Shown in pieces: positions 17,635-26,250 of a stretch of DNA of 48,834 bases. Every line of letters starts with the position of its first letter. Positions within the stretch are counted from its first letter, which is position 1. Position numbers and translations under genes: made by a program. Source of the stretch: Actinomycetes bacterium (lineage in GTDB: Bacteria > Actinomycetota > Acidimicrobiia > Acidimicrobiales > Bog-793); the NCBI GenBank assembly GCA_021796535.1, contig JAKABW010000003.1, forward strand, positions 117,029 through 165,862, read 5' to 3'. Under the pieces are notes generated by a model, which saw nothing but the letters and a program-made list of their open reading frames with translations, was not told the DNA's origin and made no database searches.

Positions 17635-18174
17635 TCAGCCGCCGTAGTGCATATTTGTATCTTCCATACGCAGCACTTCCAGCACCCTGCCGTCGGCGGC
17701 GGGGGTCCCGTCCGGAACCTCTTCTGCGTTGGAAACGACGTTGAGTACTTCCCCGATGAAAAATACATGACTCTCGAAATGAAGTTTTTCATACAGAGAA
17801 CACTCGGCAAAGGCAAGAGCTTCTTTCAGCACGGGAACTTTCGTCAGCGGACCGTCTTCATAGGAATAGCCGTTCAGCTCCCGCTTCTCCCGATCGCACA
17901 AAGCCGGTTTGACAAATTTTCTGACGACATCCCGTTGGCTCCTTCGCAAAAACATCAGGCTGTAAGCTTTGCCGTTTTCGATAAGCTCAGCCGATTTGGA
18001 TCCCGTTTCCACCCCGATACCCACCAACTTTGGCGAGGTGGCAACTTGCGTGACAAAGCTGCAAGTCATTACGTTACAGTCGTCTTCGTAACGCGAACCG
18101 ACAAGATAAAGACCGTTTACTATGCTCCAAAGAATTTTTCTTCTGGCCTTGTCATAACTTTGTTCGTCTTCCAT
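17635..18174 (-). CDS. Flavin reductase-like (FMN-binding split barrel) protein
   Basis: A 179-residue protein from the chosen start. It has the flavin reductase-like pattern: an N-terminal helix and strand (ILWSIVNGLYLVGSRYEDDC), the NVMTCSFVTQVATSPKLVGI flavin-binding segment, and the later YEKLHFESHVFFIGEVLNV. Such proteins bind FMN and either reduce flavin for partner monooxygenases or act as simple oxidoreductases. The start is set by AAGGAGGAG 5 bp before the ATG of MEDEQSYDK; the frame extends upstream without a better start. It sits between rnd and the lipoprotein gene. Confidence 0.82.
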   Translation of the reverse strand: MEDEQSYDKARRKILWSIVNGLYLVGSRYEDDCNVMTCSFVTQVATSPKLVGIGVETGSKSAELIENGKAYSLMFLRRSQRDVVRKFVKPALCDREKRELNGYSYEDGPLTKVPVLKEALAFAECSLYEKLHFESHVFFIGEVLNVVSNAEEVPDGTPAADGRVLEVLRMEDTNMHYGG

Positions 18175-18283
18175 ACTTACTCCTCCTTGCCCAACGGCTT
18201 TTGGGTCGGGACCGCCGGAATGACCGGTGTACTCCCCATTGAGTACTGTTATCAATATAGACCCGAATACAAAACTTATCTCT

Positions 18284-18796
18284 TTACGTAAATGAGTTAA
18301 ATAAAGTCATGGCATACGAAAGGTCTGCCGTGGCGGCGGAAAATTCTTTTTTAAACTTGGCCATCTGAGGTGAGGAAAGCGAAGGGGCGTAATAACAGGT
18401 CCTCCCGGCTTGCGCCAAAGCGTTATACGCTTTTGAAAAAGCCTGTGTAAGAGCGGGCACCGGCGTGGGAAGGGTTTGATAGACCGTGGCGGCATCGGCG
18501 TCAAGAGCTTCGCACACTGTATGCAGTTGTTGCAATTCCTTCAGTCTGATACCGTTTTTGACGCCTTGGATGTCCGCCAGCACCTGAGAATTGTCGGAGG
18601 AAAACGAGTTGGCGCTTGCCCAACCCGTCACGCTTGGACGCGGCGCGGCACAACCGGTGAGGCCGAGAGCCGATCCGACAAAGCAGACCGGAACCGCCAG
18701 TATTTTATAAAACTTGCTTTTGCTCTTTTTGATCAATGCCACTGTTTCACCATAGCCTGTTTCGGGAAGGACCGACGATTCTTCCGCGCCCGTCAT
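18284..18796 (-). CDS. Putative lipoprotein of unknown function
   Basis: A 170-residue protein with a lysine-rich region (KKSKSKFYK), a hydrophobic segment and the lipobox-like LGLTGC, so it is probably lipid-modified at that cysteine and exported. The mature part is mostly helical and contains two further cysteines (HTVCEALDA, GRTCYYAP) that could form a disulfide. Its ATG overlaps the tyrS stop (ATGA), suggesting translational coupling; this start places about 45 residues before the lipobox cysteine, and a GTG at the VALIKKSKS segment would give a more normal signal peptide. No family is recognised. Confidence 0.6.
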   Translation of the reverse strand: MTGAEESSVLPETGYGETVALIKKSKSKFYKILAVPVCFVGSALGLTGCAAPRPSVTGWASANSFSSDNSQVLADIQGVKNGIRLKELQQLHTVCEALDADAATVYQTLPTPVPALTQAFSKAYNALAQAGRTCYYAPSLSSPQMAKFKKEFSAATADLSYAMTLFNSFT

Positions 18797-20109
18797 CGGC
18801 TTAGTTCAAGCAGATGCACCTCTTTGCGTCCTCTTCGCAAAAGCAGATATCTCCCGTCCAGAAAATCTCCGGGCTGTATCAAATGCCGGTCGTCGTTTAT
18901 ACGGCTGTTGTTGATGTACGCCCCGCCCTGTCCGATGATGGTCCTGGCGTCTTTTCTGGACTTGGCCAAACCGGTTGCCTCCAAAGCGTCGACGATGCCG
19001 AGACCGGCTTCGCAACGTGAGGCCGACAAAGATGTCTTCGGCACGTCAGCGGCAACTGCTTCCAGAATATCTGCCGTCAAAAGGGATATGTCGTCCGCAT
19101 AAAGAGCTTTTGAAGCCTTCAGAACTTTTTCGGTTTCGTCTTTGCCGTGTATAAAGCTGCATACTTCATGCGCCAGCATCTGTTGGGATTCTCTGGCTTT
19201 GGGATCCGTCAAACGCTTATGATCCAGATCCAAGACGGTGTCGCGGTCGAGAAACGTAAAATAGCGCAAATAATCCCCAACGACCTCGTCTTCGCTCCTG
19301 AGAAGGTATTGGTAGAGGGCAAAAGGAGTCGTCTTGGTTTTGTCCAGATAGATCGCTCCCTGTTCGGACTTGCCGAATTTTGTGCCGTCCGCTTTCACCA
19401 CCAGCGGCGAGGTGAGTCCAAAAGCCTTGCCTCCGACAATCTTTCCTATCAAATCTATCCCGACCGTGATATTGCCCCACTGATCAGATCCGCCCAGCTG
19501 GACCCTGCAGCCGTACAAATTGTAGAGCTGCAAAAAATCATAACCTTGTAGCAGCATATAAGTAAATTCTGTAAAAGATATTCCCTGTTCCGGACGCTCT
19601 ATTCTGCTGCGCACGGACTCTTTGGCAACCATTTGTCCGACAGTCATGTGTTTGCCGATGTCGCGCAAAAAATCGGTCAGTTTTAAATCGTTGAGCCAAG
19701 AAGCGTTGTTGACCAAAAGGGCGGAATTTGTCCCGCCGGAAGAAGAAAAGTCCAAAAACTGTTCCAATTGGGGCAAAACACCTTGTATGTTTTCTTCGAT
19801 TTCTTCGGTTGAAAGCAATCTTCTTTCGGCGCTCTTCCCGCCCGGGTCCCCGATCATGGCCGTGCCGCCGCCCAATACCACAATCGGCTTATGACCGTAT
19901 TCCTGCAGCCTTTTCAGATTGCACAGCTGCAACAAATTGCCCAGATGGAGGCTGGACGAGGTCGGATCAAAACCGGCATATACACACAGTTTCTCTCTGT
20001 CCATCAGTCCCGGGAGTTCTTCGGCGCTGACCTGATAGATCAAATTGCGGAACGAAAAATCGGACGAACATAAAAAATCGTTGCGCTTGTCTTGACCTTG
20101 AGTCTCCAT
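18793..20109 (-). CDS. tyrS: Tyrosyl-tRNA synthetase
   Basis: A 438-residue class I TyrRS that charges tRNA-Tyr. The HIGH-type motif reads HLGN at 55-58 (after YAGFDPTSSSL), GGSDQWGNI marks the tyrosine site, and the KMSKS-type motif reads KFGKS. The C-terminal S4-like RNA-binding domain includes LAKSRKDARTIIGQGGAYIN. The length is normal for the bacterial TyrS type. Its stop codon overlaps the ATG of the downstream lipoprotein gene. Confidence 0.97.
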   Translation of the reverse strand: METQGQDKRNDFLCSSDFSFRNLIYQVSAEELPGLMDREKLCVYAGFDPTSSSLHLGNLLQLCNLKRLQEYGHKPIVVLGGGTAMIGDPGGKSAERRLLSTEEIEENIQGVLPQLEQFLDFSSSGGTNSALLVNNASWLNDLKLTDFLRDIGKHMTVGQMVAKESVRSRIERPEQGISFTEFTYMLLQGYDFLQLYNLYGCRVQLGGSDQWGNITVGIDLIGKIVGGKAFGLTSPLVVKADGTKFGKSEQGAIYLDKTKTTPFALYQYLLRSEDEVVGDYLRYFTFLDRDTVLDLDHKRLTDPKARESQQMLAHEVCSFIHGKDETEKVLKASKALYADDISLLTADILEAVAADVPKTSLSASRCEAGLGIVDALEATGLAKSRKDARTIIGQGGAYINNSRINDDRHLIQPGDFLDGRYLLLRRGRKEVHLLELSR

Positions 20110-20210
20110 GTACCTAGCGTGCCATAATTTTACGCCCCAAAACCGCCAATCGCAAAAAAGCGCTTTTGCAAAACCGAACCCAAAAAATCAAAAGCCGCCG
20201 GTCCGGACGC

Positions 20211-20234
20211 TCCCGGGCGTCTCGGCGCCCGGGA
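20211..20234. repeat. GC-rich inverted repeat
   Basis: TCCCGGGCG and CGCCCGGGA form a perfect 9-bp stem with a 6-nt loop in the gap upstream of tyrS. On the minus strand T-rich sequence (CTTTTGATTTTTTGGG) follows after about 13 bp. It may act as a second terminator behind the secreted-protein gene. Confidence 0.45.
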
Positions 20235-20252
20235 TCCGCCCATGTTCACGAC

Positions 20253-20284
20253 AAAAAATGACCGGCATCTTTTGAGGAATGCCG
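20253..20284 (-). terminator. Terminator of the secreted repeat-protein gene
   Basis: On the minus strand a CGGCAT / ATGCCG stem (20284-20263) with a 10-nt loop is followed after four bases by six Ts. It lies 14 bp after the stop of the gene at 20299. Confidence 0.55.
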
Positions 20285-20298
20285 ATTTTGACCGGAGG

Positions 20299-21015
20299 TT
20301 AAGAAACCGAAGGACTCAGTACCGCCGAGAGGTTCGTCACCTGATCGCTTTGCATAATCACGTTTGATTCAATCAGGGTTCCGTACGCGCCCGATCCGCT
20401 GCATATCGGCAGTATCTCCACTGTGTAGACACCGGGAGACATGTTGGGAAGACCGTAATTGCCGTTCAGGCCGGTCCTCGCCATGTACGTCTGACCCGAA
20501 TCCGAAATGGCGATGACACACACGCCGTCCAGTCCGTTTCCCGCCGATCCGCCGGCTATATTCCCGGCAAGTTCGCCGTTGAAAATCAGGCTGACGTTCA
20601 GGGTAAGGTTTTGACCGGCTTTCACCGTTATATTCGGAACGGTTGTGCCCAGATAAGAAGTGGCCCCCTGACATGCCGTATTAAAAACTACCGTATACGT
20701 TCCCGCCGCAAGGTCGGCAATGTCGTACACGCCCTGTGCCTCACTCGGCACGGTGACCGAACCGGAAGAACCGTAAGCCGTTATACATATACCGGAAAGC
20801 CCCAGACTGGGAGTTCCCCCCGATACCACTCCGGAGATGGACGAGGATCCCGGAACCGCAGACGCTCCGGCATAGACTGGGTTCCCCCAAAAACCCAAGC
20901 CGGCGGTGAACAGCATCGTGACCGCCAATACCAGGCCCGCCGAAACGGCTTTGGGCTTGCCGGCGCGACCGAATCCGGATAAAAATGACTTTCGCTCAAA
21001 ATATGTGAGCCCCAT
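20299..21015 (-). CDS. Secreted protein with two carboxypeptidase-regulatory-like repeats
   Basis: A 238-residue exported protein from the chosen start. A basic N terminus is followed by a hydrophobic signal segment (AVSAGLVLAVTMLFTAGLGF). The mature part consists of two similar beta-rich units of about 90 residues, each with the SGVV/GNI...LxGxCVxA...GxYxxxxLxxGxYTVxxxxxC pattern of carboxypeptidase-regulatory-like (CarboxypepD_reg / Cna-B-like) domains. Each unit has a conserved pair of cysteines (GICITA...TACQG and GVCVIA...PICSG). The start follows GGGAGG by 6 bp; upstream in-frame codons to 21105 are probably untranslated. No sorting motif or catalytic residues are seen; surface binding is a guess. 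Confidence 0.68.
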   Translation of the reverse strand: MGLTYFERKSFLSGFGRAGKPKAVSAGLVLAVTMLFTAGLGFWGNPVYAGASAVPGSSSISGVVSGGTPSLGLSGICITAYGSSGSVTVPSEAQGVYDIADLAAGTYTVVFNTACQGATSYLGTTVPNITVKAGQNLTLNVSLIFNGELAGNIAGGSAGNGLDGVCVIAISDSGQTYMARTGLNGNYGLPNMSPGVYTVEILPICSGSGAYGTLIESNVIMQSDQVTNLSAVLSPSVS

Positions 21016-21250
21016 TGATTTGCCTCCCGCAGATTGTAAGTTTTGATAAATATCTGCAACCCCCCGCCTTTCAAAAGTTAGCACGGAAAAGAGAGGAAAA
21101 TCCAAAGCGGCTCATAAGAAATTATCGGAAAGTACGATTTTTTGCCGCACAGGGGAAAGGCTTTACGCCGGCGGCACCGATAAAATGCATGTACGCCGGG
21201 AGATTTCCCAAAAGCCAAACCGGACGGCTTCCATGTTGTATCTTTTACAC

Positions 21251-22006
21251 ATGGACAATTCTTCTCTTTCGGGCAATTTTTCCTGGAACCAGCAGGCTGC
21301 AAGGCTTTCCGCTGCCCTTCACCTGGCGGCCGAACCGGCGGCCATTGCATTCACATCCGAAAAACCGCGGGGCGTCAACAATTTCGACGGACCCATGAGT
21401 GAGAAAAGCGAAGACGGCAGGCAGGGCAGGGTGGCCGCCGGCTGCGTGTTTTGGATGCACGCCGCCGAAGACACTTTTGTCACGGAAAAACAGGACCACG
21501 GCAATTGCTCGGTGGGCAGTTTCACCCACGGGCTGACGGAGCTGAAAGAAAGTCTCGGAAACACCGACATCAAAGCCCTTTTGGAAAGCAATTGGATTGA
21601 CGGGGAAAGCGTATATGCTCTCCCTTATGTCAAGGGGTCACCCAATTACGTTACGTACGGTCCGCTGAAGGAAACTCCGGACGTCGTCAAACCGGACGTC
21701 TTGCTGCTCAGGATCAACGGGAGACAACTGATGATTCTCTCCGATGCCTTGCCCGACCTCAAGATTGTCGGCAAGCCGCAGTGTCACATCATAGCCATCG
21801 CCAAGGAGGAGAACGTTCCGGCGGCAAGCGTCGGGTGTGCTTTGAGCCGGGTACGGACGGGAATGAGGCCGGAAGAAATGACCTGTGCCATACCGGCCAA
21901 AAGATCGGAAGAAATAATTTCAAAAATAGAAGATGCCGTGCTTGTCGTCAACACCGTCGCCAAATACGCCGCTCAGGACGCCAGGAAATTCTCACAATCG
22001 GCATAA
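21251..22006 (+). CDS. DUF169 family protein
   Basis: A 251-residue protein from the ATG of MDNSSLSGNF. The family is recognised by EPAAIAFTSEKPRGV, the AAGCVFWMHAAEDTFVTE segment, KQDHGNCSVGSFTHGL with its cysteine, and the C-terminal CALSRVRTGMRPEEMTCAIP. DUF169 proteins are widespread and of unknown function; conserved cysteines and histidine suggest metal or cluster binding, which is untested. The frame is open upstream to 21185 with other possible starts, and no clear ribosome-binding site decides between them. Confidence 0.75.
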   Translation: MDNSSLSGNFSWNQQAARLSAALHLAAEPAAIAFTSEKPRGVNNFDGPMSEKSEDGRQGRVAAGCVFWMHAAEDTFVTEKQDHGNCSVGSFTHGLTELKESLGNTDIKALLESNWIDGESVYALPYVKGSPNYVTYGPLKETPDVVKPDVLLLRINGRQLMILSDALPDLKIVGKPQCHIIAIAKEENVPAASVGCALSRVRTGMRPEEMTCAIPAKRSEEIISKIEDAVLVVNTVAKYAAQDARKFSQSA

Positions 22007-22034
22007 TGCCGTTGCGTAAAATAGCCTTTAGGAA

Positions 22035-22466
22035 TTAACGGGCGCTTATGTACTTTAAAAGGTGTTCCGCGTCTGTTTGCAATTCTTGAATGCGGCTTTT
22101 CACGACGTCTCCTATGCTGATCATGCCGCACATTTTGCCGTCACAAACCACGGGAAGATGCCTTACCTTGTTTTCCGTCATGACTTGCATGACGTAGTTC
22201 ACTTCGTCGTCCAATTGACACACGTAAACGGAAGAGGTCATTATGGAAGAAACCGGCTCGTTTACCACCGGAGCCGCTATTTGGCTGAGCCTCCTGACAA
22301 TGTCTCTCTCCGAAATCAGTCCGTCGATATGCGCTTTGTCGTAGGAAACGACCAATGCCCCTATCTTGTGCTCCGCCATCAGCTTGGCGGCATCAAGAAC
22401 CGTATCCGTGGGCATGATCGTCATGACGGCATTGCCTTTATCGGCAAGAAGCTGGCTTATTTTCAT
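22035..22466 (-). CDS. Tandem CBS-domain protein
   Basis: A 143-residue protein made almost entirely of two CBS domains: about residues 8-60 (AVMTIMPTDTVLDAAKLMAE to GLISERDIVRRL) and 72-128 (SIMTSSVYVCQLDDEVNYVM to GMISIGDVVKSRI). Such pairs bind adenosine nucleotides and act as energy sensors, usually on another protein. No catalytic domain is attached. GGAGGTG lies 4 bp before the ATG. A 22-bp dyad stands just upstream. Confidence 0.9.
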   Translation of the reverse strand: MKISQLLADKGNAVMTIMPTDTVLDAAKLMAEHKIGALVVSYDKAHIDGLISERDIVRRLSQIAAPVVNEPVSSIMTSSVYVCQLDDEVNYVMQVMTENKVRHLPVVCDGKMCGMISIGDVVKSRIQELQTDAEHLLKYISAR

Positions 22467-22483
22467 ATTTCACCTCCGACATT

Positions 22484-22505
22484 GTTGACTTACATTACAG
22501 TCAAC
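22484..22505. promoter_or_regulatory. Dyad upstream of the CBS gene
   Basis: Perfect arms GTTGACT and AGTCAAC around an 8-bp spacer, 18 bp from the CBS start codon. Each arm contains TTGACT, which could also serve as a -35 element on either strand. An operator is possible; unproven. Confidence 0.4.
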
Positions 22506-22601
22506 GGGAAAATAACGCCATTTAATGCTACCAATGACGGTGAAAATAGTCACGGCATAATTTAATTTTGTAATGCAAATGTTATAATAAGCGCTTTGAA
22601 A

Positions 22602-24476
22602 TTACCGCAATACTTCGTTGACTTTCTTTTGGGCCAGCAAAACCCAAAACTCGTTTTGCTCGACAGCGCGCTCTCTTTGGGTTTTGCATAACACGATCTT
22701 GATGCCCTGGGCGGCCGCGGCGTCGTCCAGACACTTGGCCAAACTGTTGATACTGTCCGCCTCAAAGTAATGGTGGCCGAGGCCGGAGACGAGCTTTTCC
22801 GGTTCGACTCTCTGTGGAGCGGCAAAACCTCTTTCAAAATAGTCTTTGGGAATCGAAGAGGAGAGCGGCAAAAAGGAAAAAATTGCCCCTCCGTCATTAT
22901 CCACCACCACCATGGTGGCATCGGGTTCTTCTTCCAGGCGCCCCCACACCAGTCCGGACAGGTCATGCAAAAAAGCCAGGTCTCCCAAAAACCCTATGGT
23001 CTGCGCGTTTTGTATCCGCCTGTTGAAAGCGGCCACGCCGAGTATGGAAGATACGACGCCGTCAATGCCGTTGGCGCCTCTGTTGGCCACGACATGGGGG
23101 GCGTCGAGCCTCGGGCCGGCAAAAAATTCCAAATTCCTGATCGGCATGGAGGAGGAAGCCACGATCGTGGAGGTGGCCGGTACGTACTGATAGAGAAATC
23201 GCGCCACTTTCGGCTCCGTCAGATACTCTTCGTTATACAAAAGAGAGGTGTAGGTATCCTGACATACCTTTTCCGCCGTAAGCCAATTGTGCTGCCATTT
23301 GGCAAGGGCGTGTGTCGCGTCGGGCGAAGCTTTCACTTTGTCCGATTCCAAAACTTTTTGTGCCACGAGCTCTATGTCGGCTTTGATAACGTGCGAAATA
23401 TACCTGCCGCTGTCCATAAATCTTTGATACGGGTCAAAGCGAATGTGGGGAATGCCCTTCGCGTGAAGACTCTGACACCATCGTGACAAAGCCTTGGAAC
23501 TCGTGGGTTGCCCGATATGTATTACCAAATCTGGCGTATATTTTGCCGTAACGGTTTCGTCTCTCACCAAAGTGTCGTAAGAAAATATTGACACCCCGTC
23601 GATGGTTCTGGGCCAGGCGCGGGGATCGGCAAAAATAACCCAACCGTTTTCTTTCGCCAGTTGCCGGAGAGAAGAAAAGGGGCCCGGGCCTTTGGATCGG
23701 GGCAGCCATCCCGCTACGACGATAACCTTCAGACCATGCTTGATGAAATCCAGCAACATCTGTAAAACCCTGTCGTCATGGTTGTTGCTGCTGTAAACCA
23801 AGTGCCACGGCTGTCCGTTGGAACGCCCCGGCGACAGCAGTTGTTTTGCCTCTTCCATGTAAGAAGAAAACGAGGCTTCGGCGGAGCCGCCAAAAGCCTC
23901 TTCCCCGGCTCCGGAGTCTTCCGTCCGTGAAAAAAACGGCTCCCTGAAAGGCAGGTTCAGATGGACCGGGCCCGGTCCTTTGGGATTGGAAATAGCCTCC
24001 TGGGCAATCCGGGCGGCCACGGAACGCCAAATATAAGACTCACAAGACAGAGCCATATCCTGCATATCGAAAAAGTAACGCACGGCGGAAGAAAAAATAT
24101 TGTTCTGATTGATTGTCTGAGGGGCAAAGACGTCGTGCAGTTCGGCCGGGCGGTCTGCCGTACAGAGAATCAGCGGTACCTGAGAAAGGTCGGCCTCGGC
24201 GACGGCTGCGTGCAGTTCGGCGGCGGCCGTGCCGCTTGTCACCACGACAAGCACGGGTTTCATGGAAGCAATTGCCAAACCTATCGCAAAAAAGCCGGCG
24301 GAACGCTCATCAAGGCGGAAGATTACCTCAAATCTCTCATCCGCCAACAGGGCAACCGTCAGCAGTGTCGATCTGGAACCCGGGCAAATAACCGCTTGTC
24401 TGACCCCCGATCTGTACCACTCGTCGGTCAAGGAGAGGGACAACGCTAATTGTCTGGCATCTGTTTCGTAAGGCAC
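22602..24476 (-). CDS. menD: SEPHCHC synthase MenD
   Basis: A 624-residue thiamine-diphosphate enzyme that joins 2-oxoglutarate and isochorismate at the first committed step of menaquinone synthesis. The N-terminal part has VICPGSRSTLLTVAL, LDERSAGFFAIGLA (with the ThDP-activating Glu) and VVTSGTAAAELHAAV; the C-terminal ThDP/Mg2+ region has SMPIRNLEFF and ANRGANGIDGVVSS. It starts at GTG; a TAGTGT hexamer (minus strand, 24489-24484) ends 7 bp before it. menH is transcribed divergently from the same intergenic region. Confidence 0.96.
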   Translation of the reverse strand: MPYETDARQLALSLSLTDEWYRSGVRQAVICPGSRSTLLTVALLADERFEVIFRLDERSAGFFAIGLAIASMKPVLVVVTSGTAAAELHAAVAEADLSQVPLILCTADRPAELHDVFAPQTINQNNIFSSAVRYFFDMQDMALSCESYIWRSVAARIAQEAISNPKGPGPVHLNLPFREPFFSRTEDSGAGEEAFGGSAEASFSSYMEEAKQLLSPGRSNGQPWHLVYSSNNHDDRVLQMLLDFIKHGLKVIVVAGWLPRSKGPGPFSSLRQLAKENGWVIFADPRAWPRTIDGVSIFSYDTLVRDETVTAKYTPDLVIHIGQPTSSKALSRWCQSLHAKGIPHIRFDPYQRFMDSGRYISHVIKADIELVAQKVLESDKVKASPDATHALAKWQHNWLTAEKVCQDTYTSLLYNEEYLTEPKVARFLYQYVPATSTIVASSSMPIRNLEFFAGPRLDAPHVVANRGANGIDGVVSSILGVAAFNRRIQNAQTIGFLGDLAFLHDLSGLVWGRLEEEPDATMVVVDNDGGAIFSFLPLSSSIPKDYFERGFAAPQRVEPEKLVSGLGHHYFEADSINSLAKCLDDAAAAQGIKIVLCKTQRERAVEQNEFWVLLAQKKVNEVLR

Positions 24477-24665
24477 AAACTACACACTAGAATATTTTGC
24501 AAGACGACGTACCGACTATAGACGGGTTTCATTTACCAAATTACTACCTTTGACAACTAAGGGTTAATGACTGCCGCGATCAGCCGTTACCAAAAAGACC
24601 GCCGCGGCCGATGTAGCCAAAAATCTCCGTATCCGTAATCAAAATCATGTTTAGAATTAAATCCG
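24477..24665. promoter_or_regulatory. Divergent menD/menH promoter region
   Basis: A 189-bp gap between two divergent genes. TAGTGT on the minus strand (24489-24484) lies 7 bp before the menD GTG, and TAGAAT on the plus strand (24652-24657) lies 8 bp before the menH ATG; both fit leaderless starts. A TTGACA at 24550-24555 has no good -10 at the right distance. No hairpin is obvious. Confidence 0.4.
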
Positions 24666-25403
24666 ATGGCACAAAAAAGAATTGTTTTTATTCACGGTTT
24701 CACCCAGACGGCCGCTTCCTATAAAGAACTGCAAAAACGCTGGGACGGCCTTTGGGAAACGGCGGAACTCCCGGGACACGGCAAAGCCCGGCCTTTGGGT
24801 CCAAATGAAACGGGTAAAGACGCGGCACTGCGCCTGGCGGAAAAATACGAAAGAGCCGTTTATGCCGGCTATTCCATGGGGGCGAGACTGGCAATGCGCA
24901 CAGCTCTCGAATACCCCGATAAAGCAGCCGGGCTCATTCTGATAAGTGCCACCGCCGGCATAAGAGACGCCACGGAAAGAGAATCGCGGCGGCGAAGCGA
25001 CGAGGCTTTGGCGCGACACATCAGGGAAAGCGAACCGGAAGAATTTCTTCGCGAATGGCTCTCCTCCCCGATGTTTGCCCGTCTGTCGTCGGAGCAAGCA
25101 AACGCTGAGGCAAGACTCGGATACGACAGAAATAACTTGGCCGATGCTTTACTGAAACTGGGCCCCGGGTCAGAAGAGTCAATGTGGGAACGGCTGCCGA
25201 TTTTATCCAGCCACCAAATACCGGTTCTCATACTGGCCGGAGAGGAGGACAAAAAGTACTCCAAAACCGCACGCGAACTGAAAACGGCGATAGGCCGCAC
25301 CGCGGAATTGCGGATAATTAAAAACTGCGGACATGCGGTTCTGGCCGAGCAACCCGAAGAGGCTTTGGCCCGGATCAAGTCCTTTACAGCAAAATGCCGA
25401 TAA
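24666..25403 (+). CDS. menH: SHCHC synthase-like alpha/beta hydrolase (MenH)
   Basis: A 245-residue alpha/beta-hydrolase. IHGFTQTAASY is the oxyanion segment, GYSMGARLAMRTAL (S70) is the MenH-type nucleophile elbow, and NCGHAVLAEQPEE supplies the catalytic histidine, with an acidic residue in LAGEEDKKYS. MenH removes pyruvate from SEPHCHC to give SHCHC. The context among menD, menA, menB and menE supports this role over a generic hydrolase. Its last 20 bp overlap the convergent menA. Confidence 0.85.
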   Translation: MAQKRIVFIHGFTQTAASYKELQKRWDGLWETAELPGHGKARPLGPNETGKDAALRLAEKYERAVYAGYSMGARLAMRTALEYPDKAAGLILISATAGIRDATERESRRRSDEALARHIRESEPEEFLREWLSSPMFARLSSEQANAEARLGYDRNNLADALLKLGPGSEESMWERLPILSSHQIPVLILAGEEDKKYSKTARELKTAIGRTAELRIIKNCGHAVLAEQPEEALARIKSFTAKCR

Positions 25404-26250
25404 CCAAAAGTACCCCGAAGGCAAGCTGCAGTCTGCCGGTATCCGCCAAAACCGCTATCAGATCGCCTTTGTCGGCCCCGGAAAGCACTTTTCGCACCGG
25501 GACGGCCGCCAGAGGCAGAGCCAGAAAAATATCCAGCACAACGGGCTTGGAAAAAGCCAACGCCGCGGCAAATACGAATGCCACCGCCAAAATAAATATA
25601 TATAAATACCTGCTTTTTTTATCCCCGAGCAAAACAGCCAGCGTATTCTTGCCCGACCTTTTGTCGCCCTCAATATCGCGGATATTGTTGATCATCAGCA
25701 AGTCAACGGCCAGCAGCCCCACCGGAACGGCTGCCAAAAACGAGAAGGGTATCAGCCTGTCGAGAGCCGCATAGGAAGTCCCGACAACCGCCACCAAACC
25801 GAAAAAAATGAATACGGATACTTCACCCATGGCGATATATCCGTACGGTTTGGGGCCGCCGGTATACAGCCAGCCGGCCAGGATGCACAAACCGCCTATC
25901 GGAATAAGCCAGAGGGAAGTTCTGAGCGCTATTATAAAACCGGCGACTGCCGTGATAGAAAAAGCGCCGTAGGCGGCATATTTAACCGAGCGGGCAGTGG
26001 CCAGTCCGCTTGCCACCAGCCTGGTGGGACCCACTCTGTTCTCGTCGGTACCGCGAATACCGTCCGAATAATCGTTGGCATAATTTGTGCCGATCTCCAC
26101 GCTGAGAGCCACGACAAAAGCAAGAAAAGAATTGAGCGGATTTATACTACCCCTGCTCCCGGCGACCGCCAGACCCACGGCAACCGGCACCAAAGCGGCG
26201 GGCAAAGTTCTCGGGCGGGCTCCCCGGACAAAATCGGACAGGCTTGCCAT
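25384..26250 (-). CDS. menA: 1,4-dihydroxy-2-naphthoate polyprenyltransferase MenA
   Basis: A 288-residue integral membrane UbiA-family prenyltransferase with about eight or nine hydrophobic helices. The two Asp-rich prenyl-diphosphate motifs are NYANDYSDGIRGTD and NNIRDIEGDKRSGKNTLAV. It attaches the polyprenyl chain to DHNA, giving demethylmenaquinone. N terminus: RPRTLPAALVPVAVG. The menB stop and the menA ATG share one base (TAATG), so the two are translationally coupled. Confidence 0.95.
   Translation of the reverse strand: MASLSDFVRGARPRTLPAALVPVAVGLAVAGSRGSINPLNSFLAFVVALSVEIGTNYANDYSDGIRGTDENRVGPTRLVASGLATARSVKYAAYGAFSITAVAGFIIALRTSLWLIPIGGLCILAGWLYTGGPKPYGYIAMGEVSVFIFFGLVAVVGTSYAALDRLIPFSFLAAVPVGLLAVDLLMINNIRDIEGDKRSGKNTLAVLLGDKKSRYLYIFILAVAFVFAAALAFSKPVVLDIFLALPLAAVPVRKVLSGADKGDLIAVLADTGRLQLAFGVLLVIGILL

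Noticed and set aside
24550-24573. TTGACA at 24550 as the menH -35 element
   Set aside because: No -10-like hexamer at 16-18 bp; the TAGAAT nearer the start codon lies about 96 bp further downstream.
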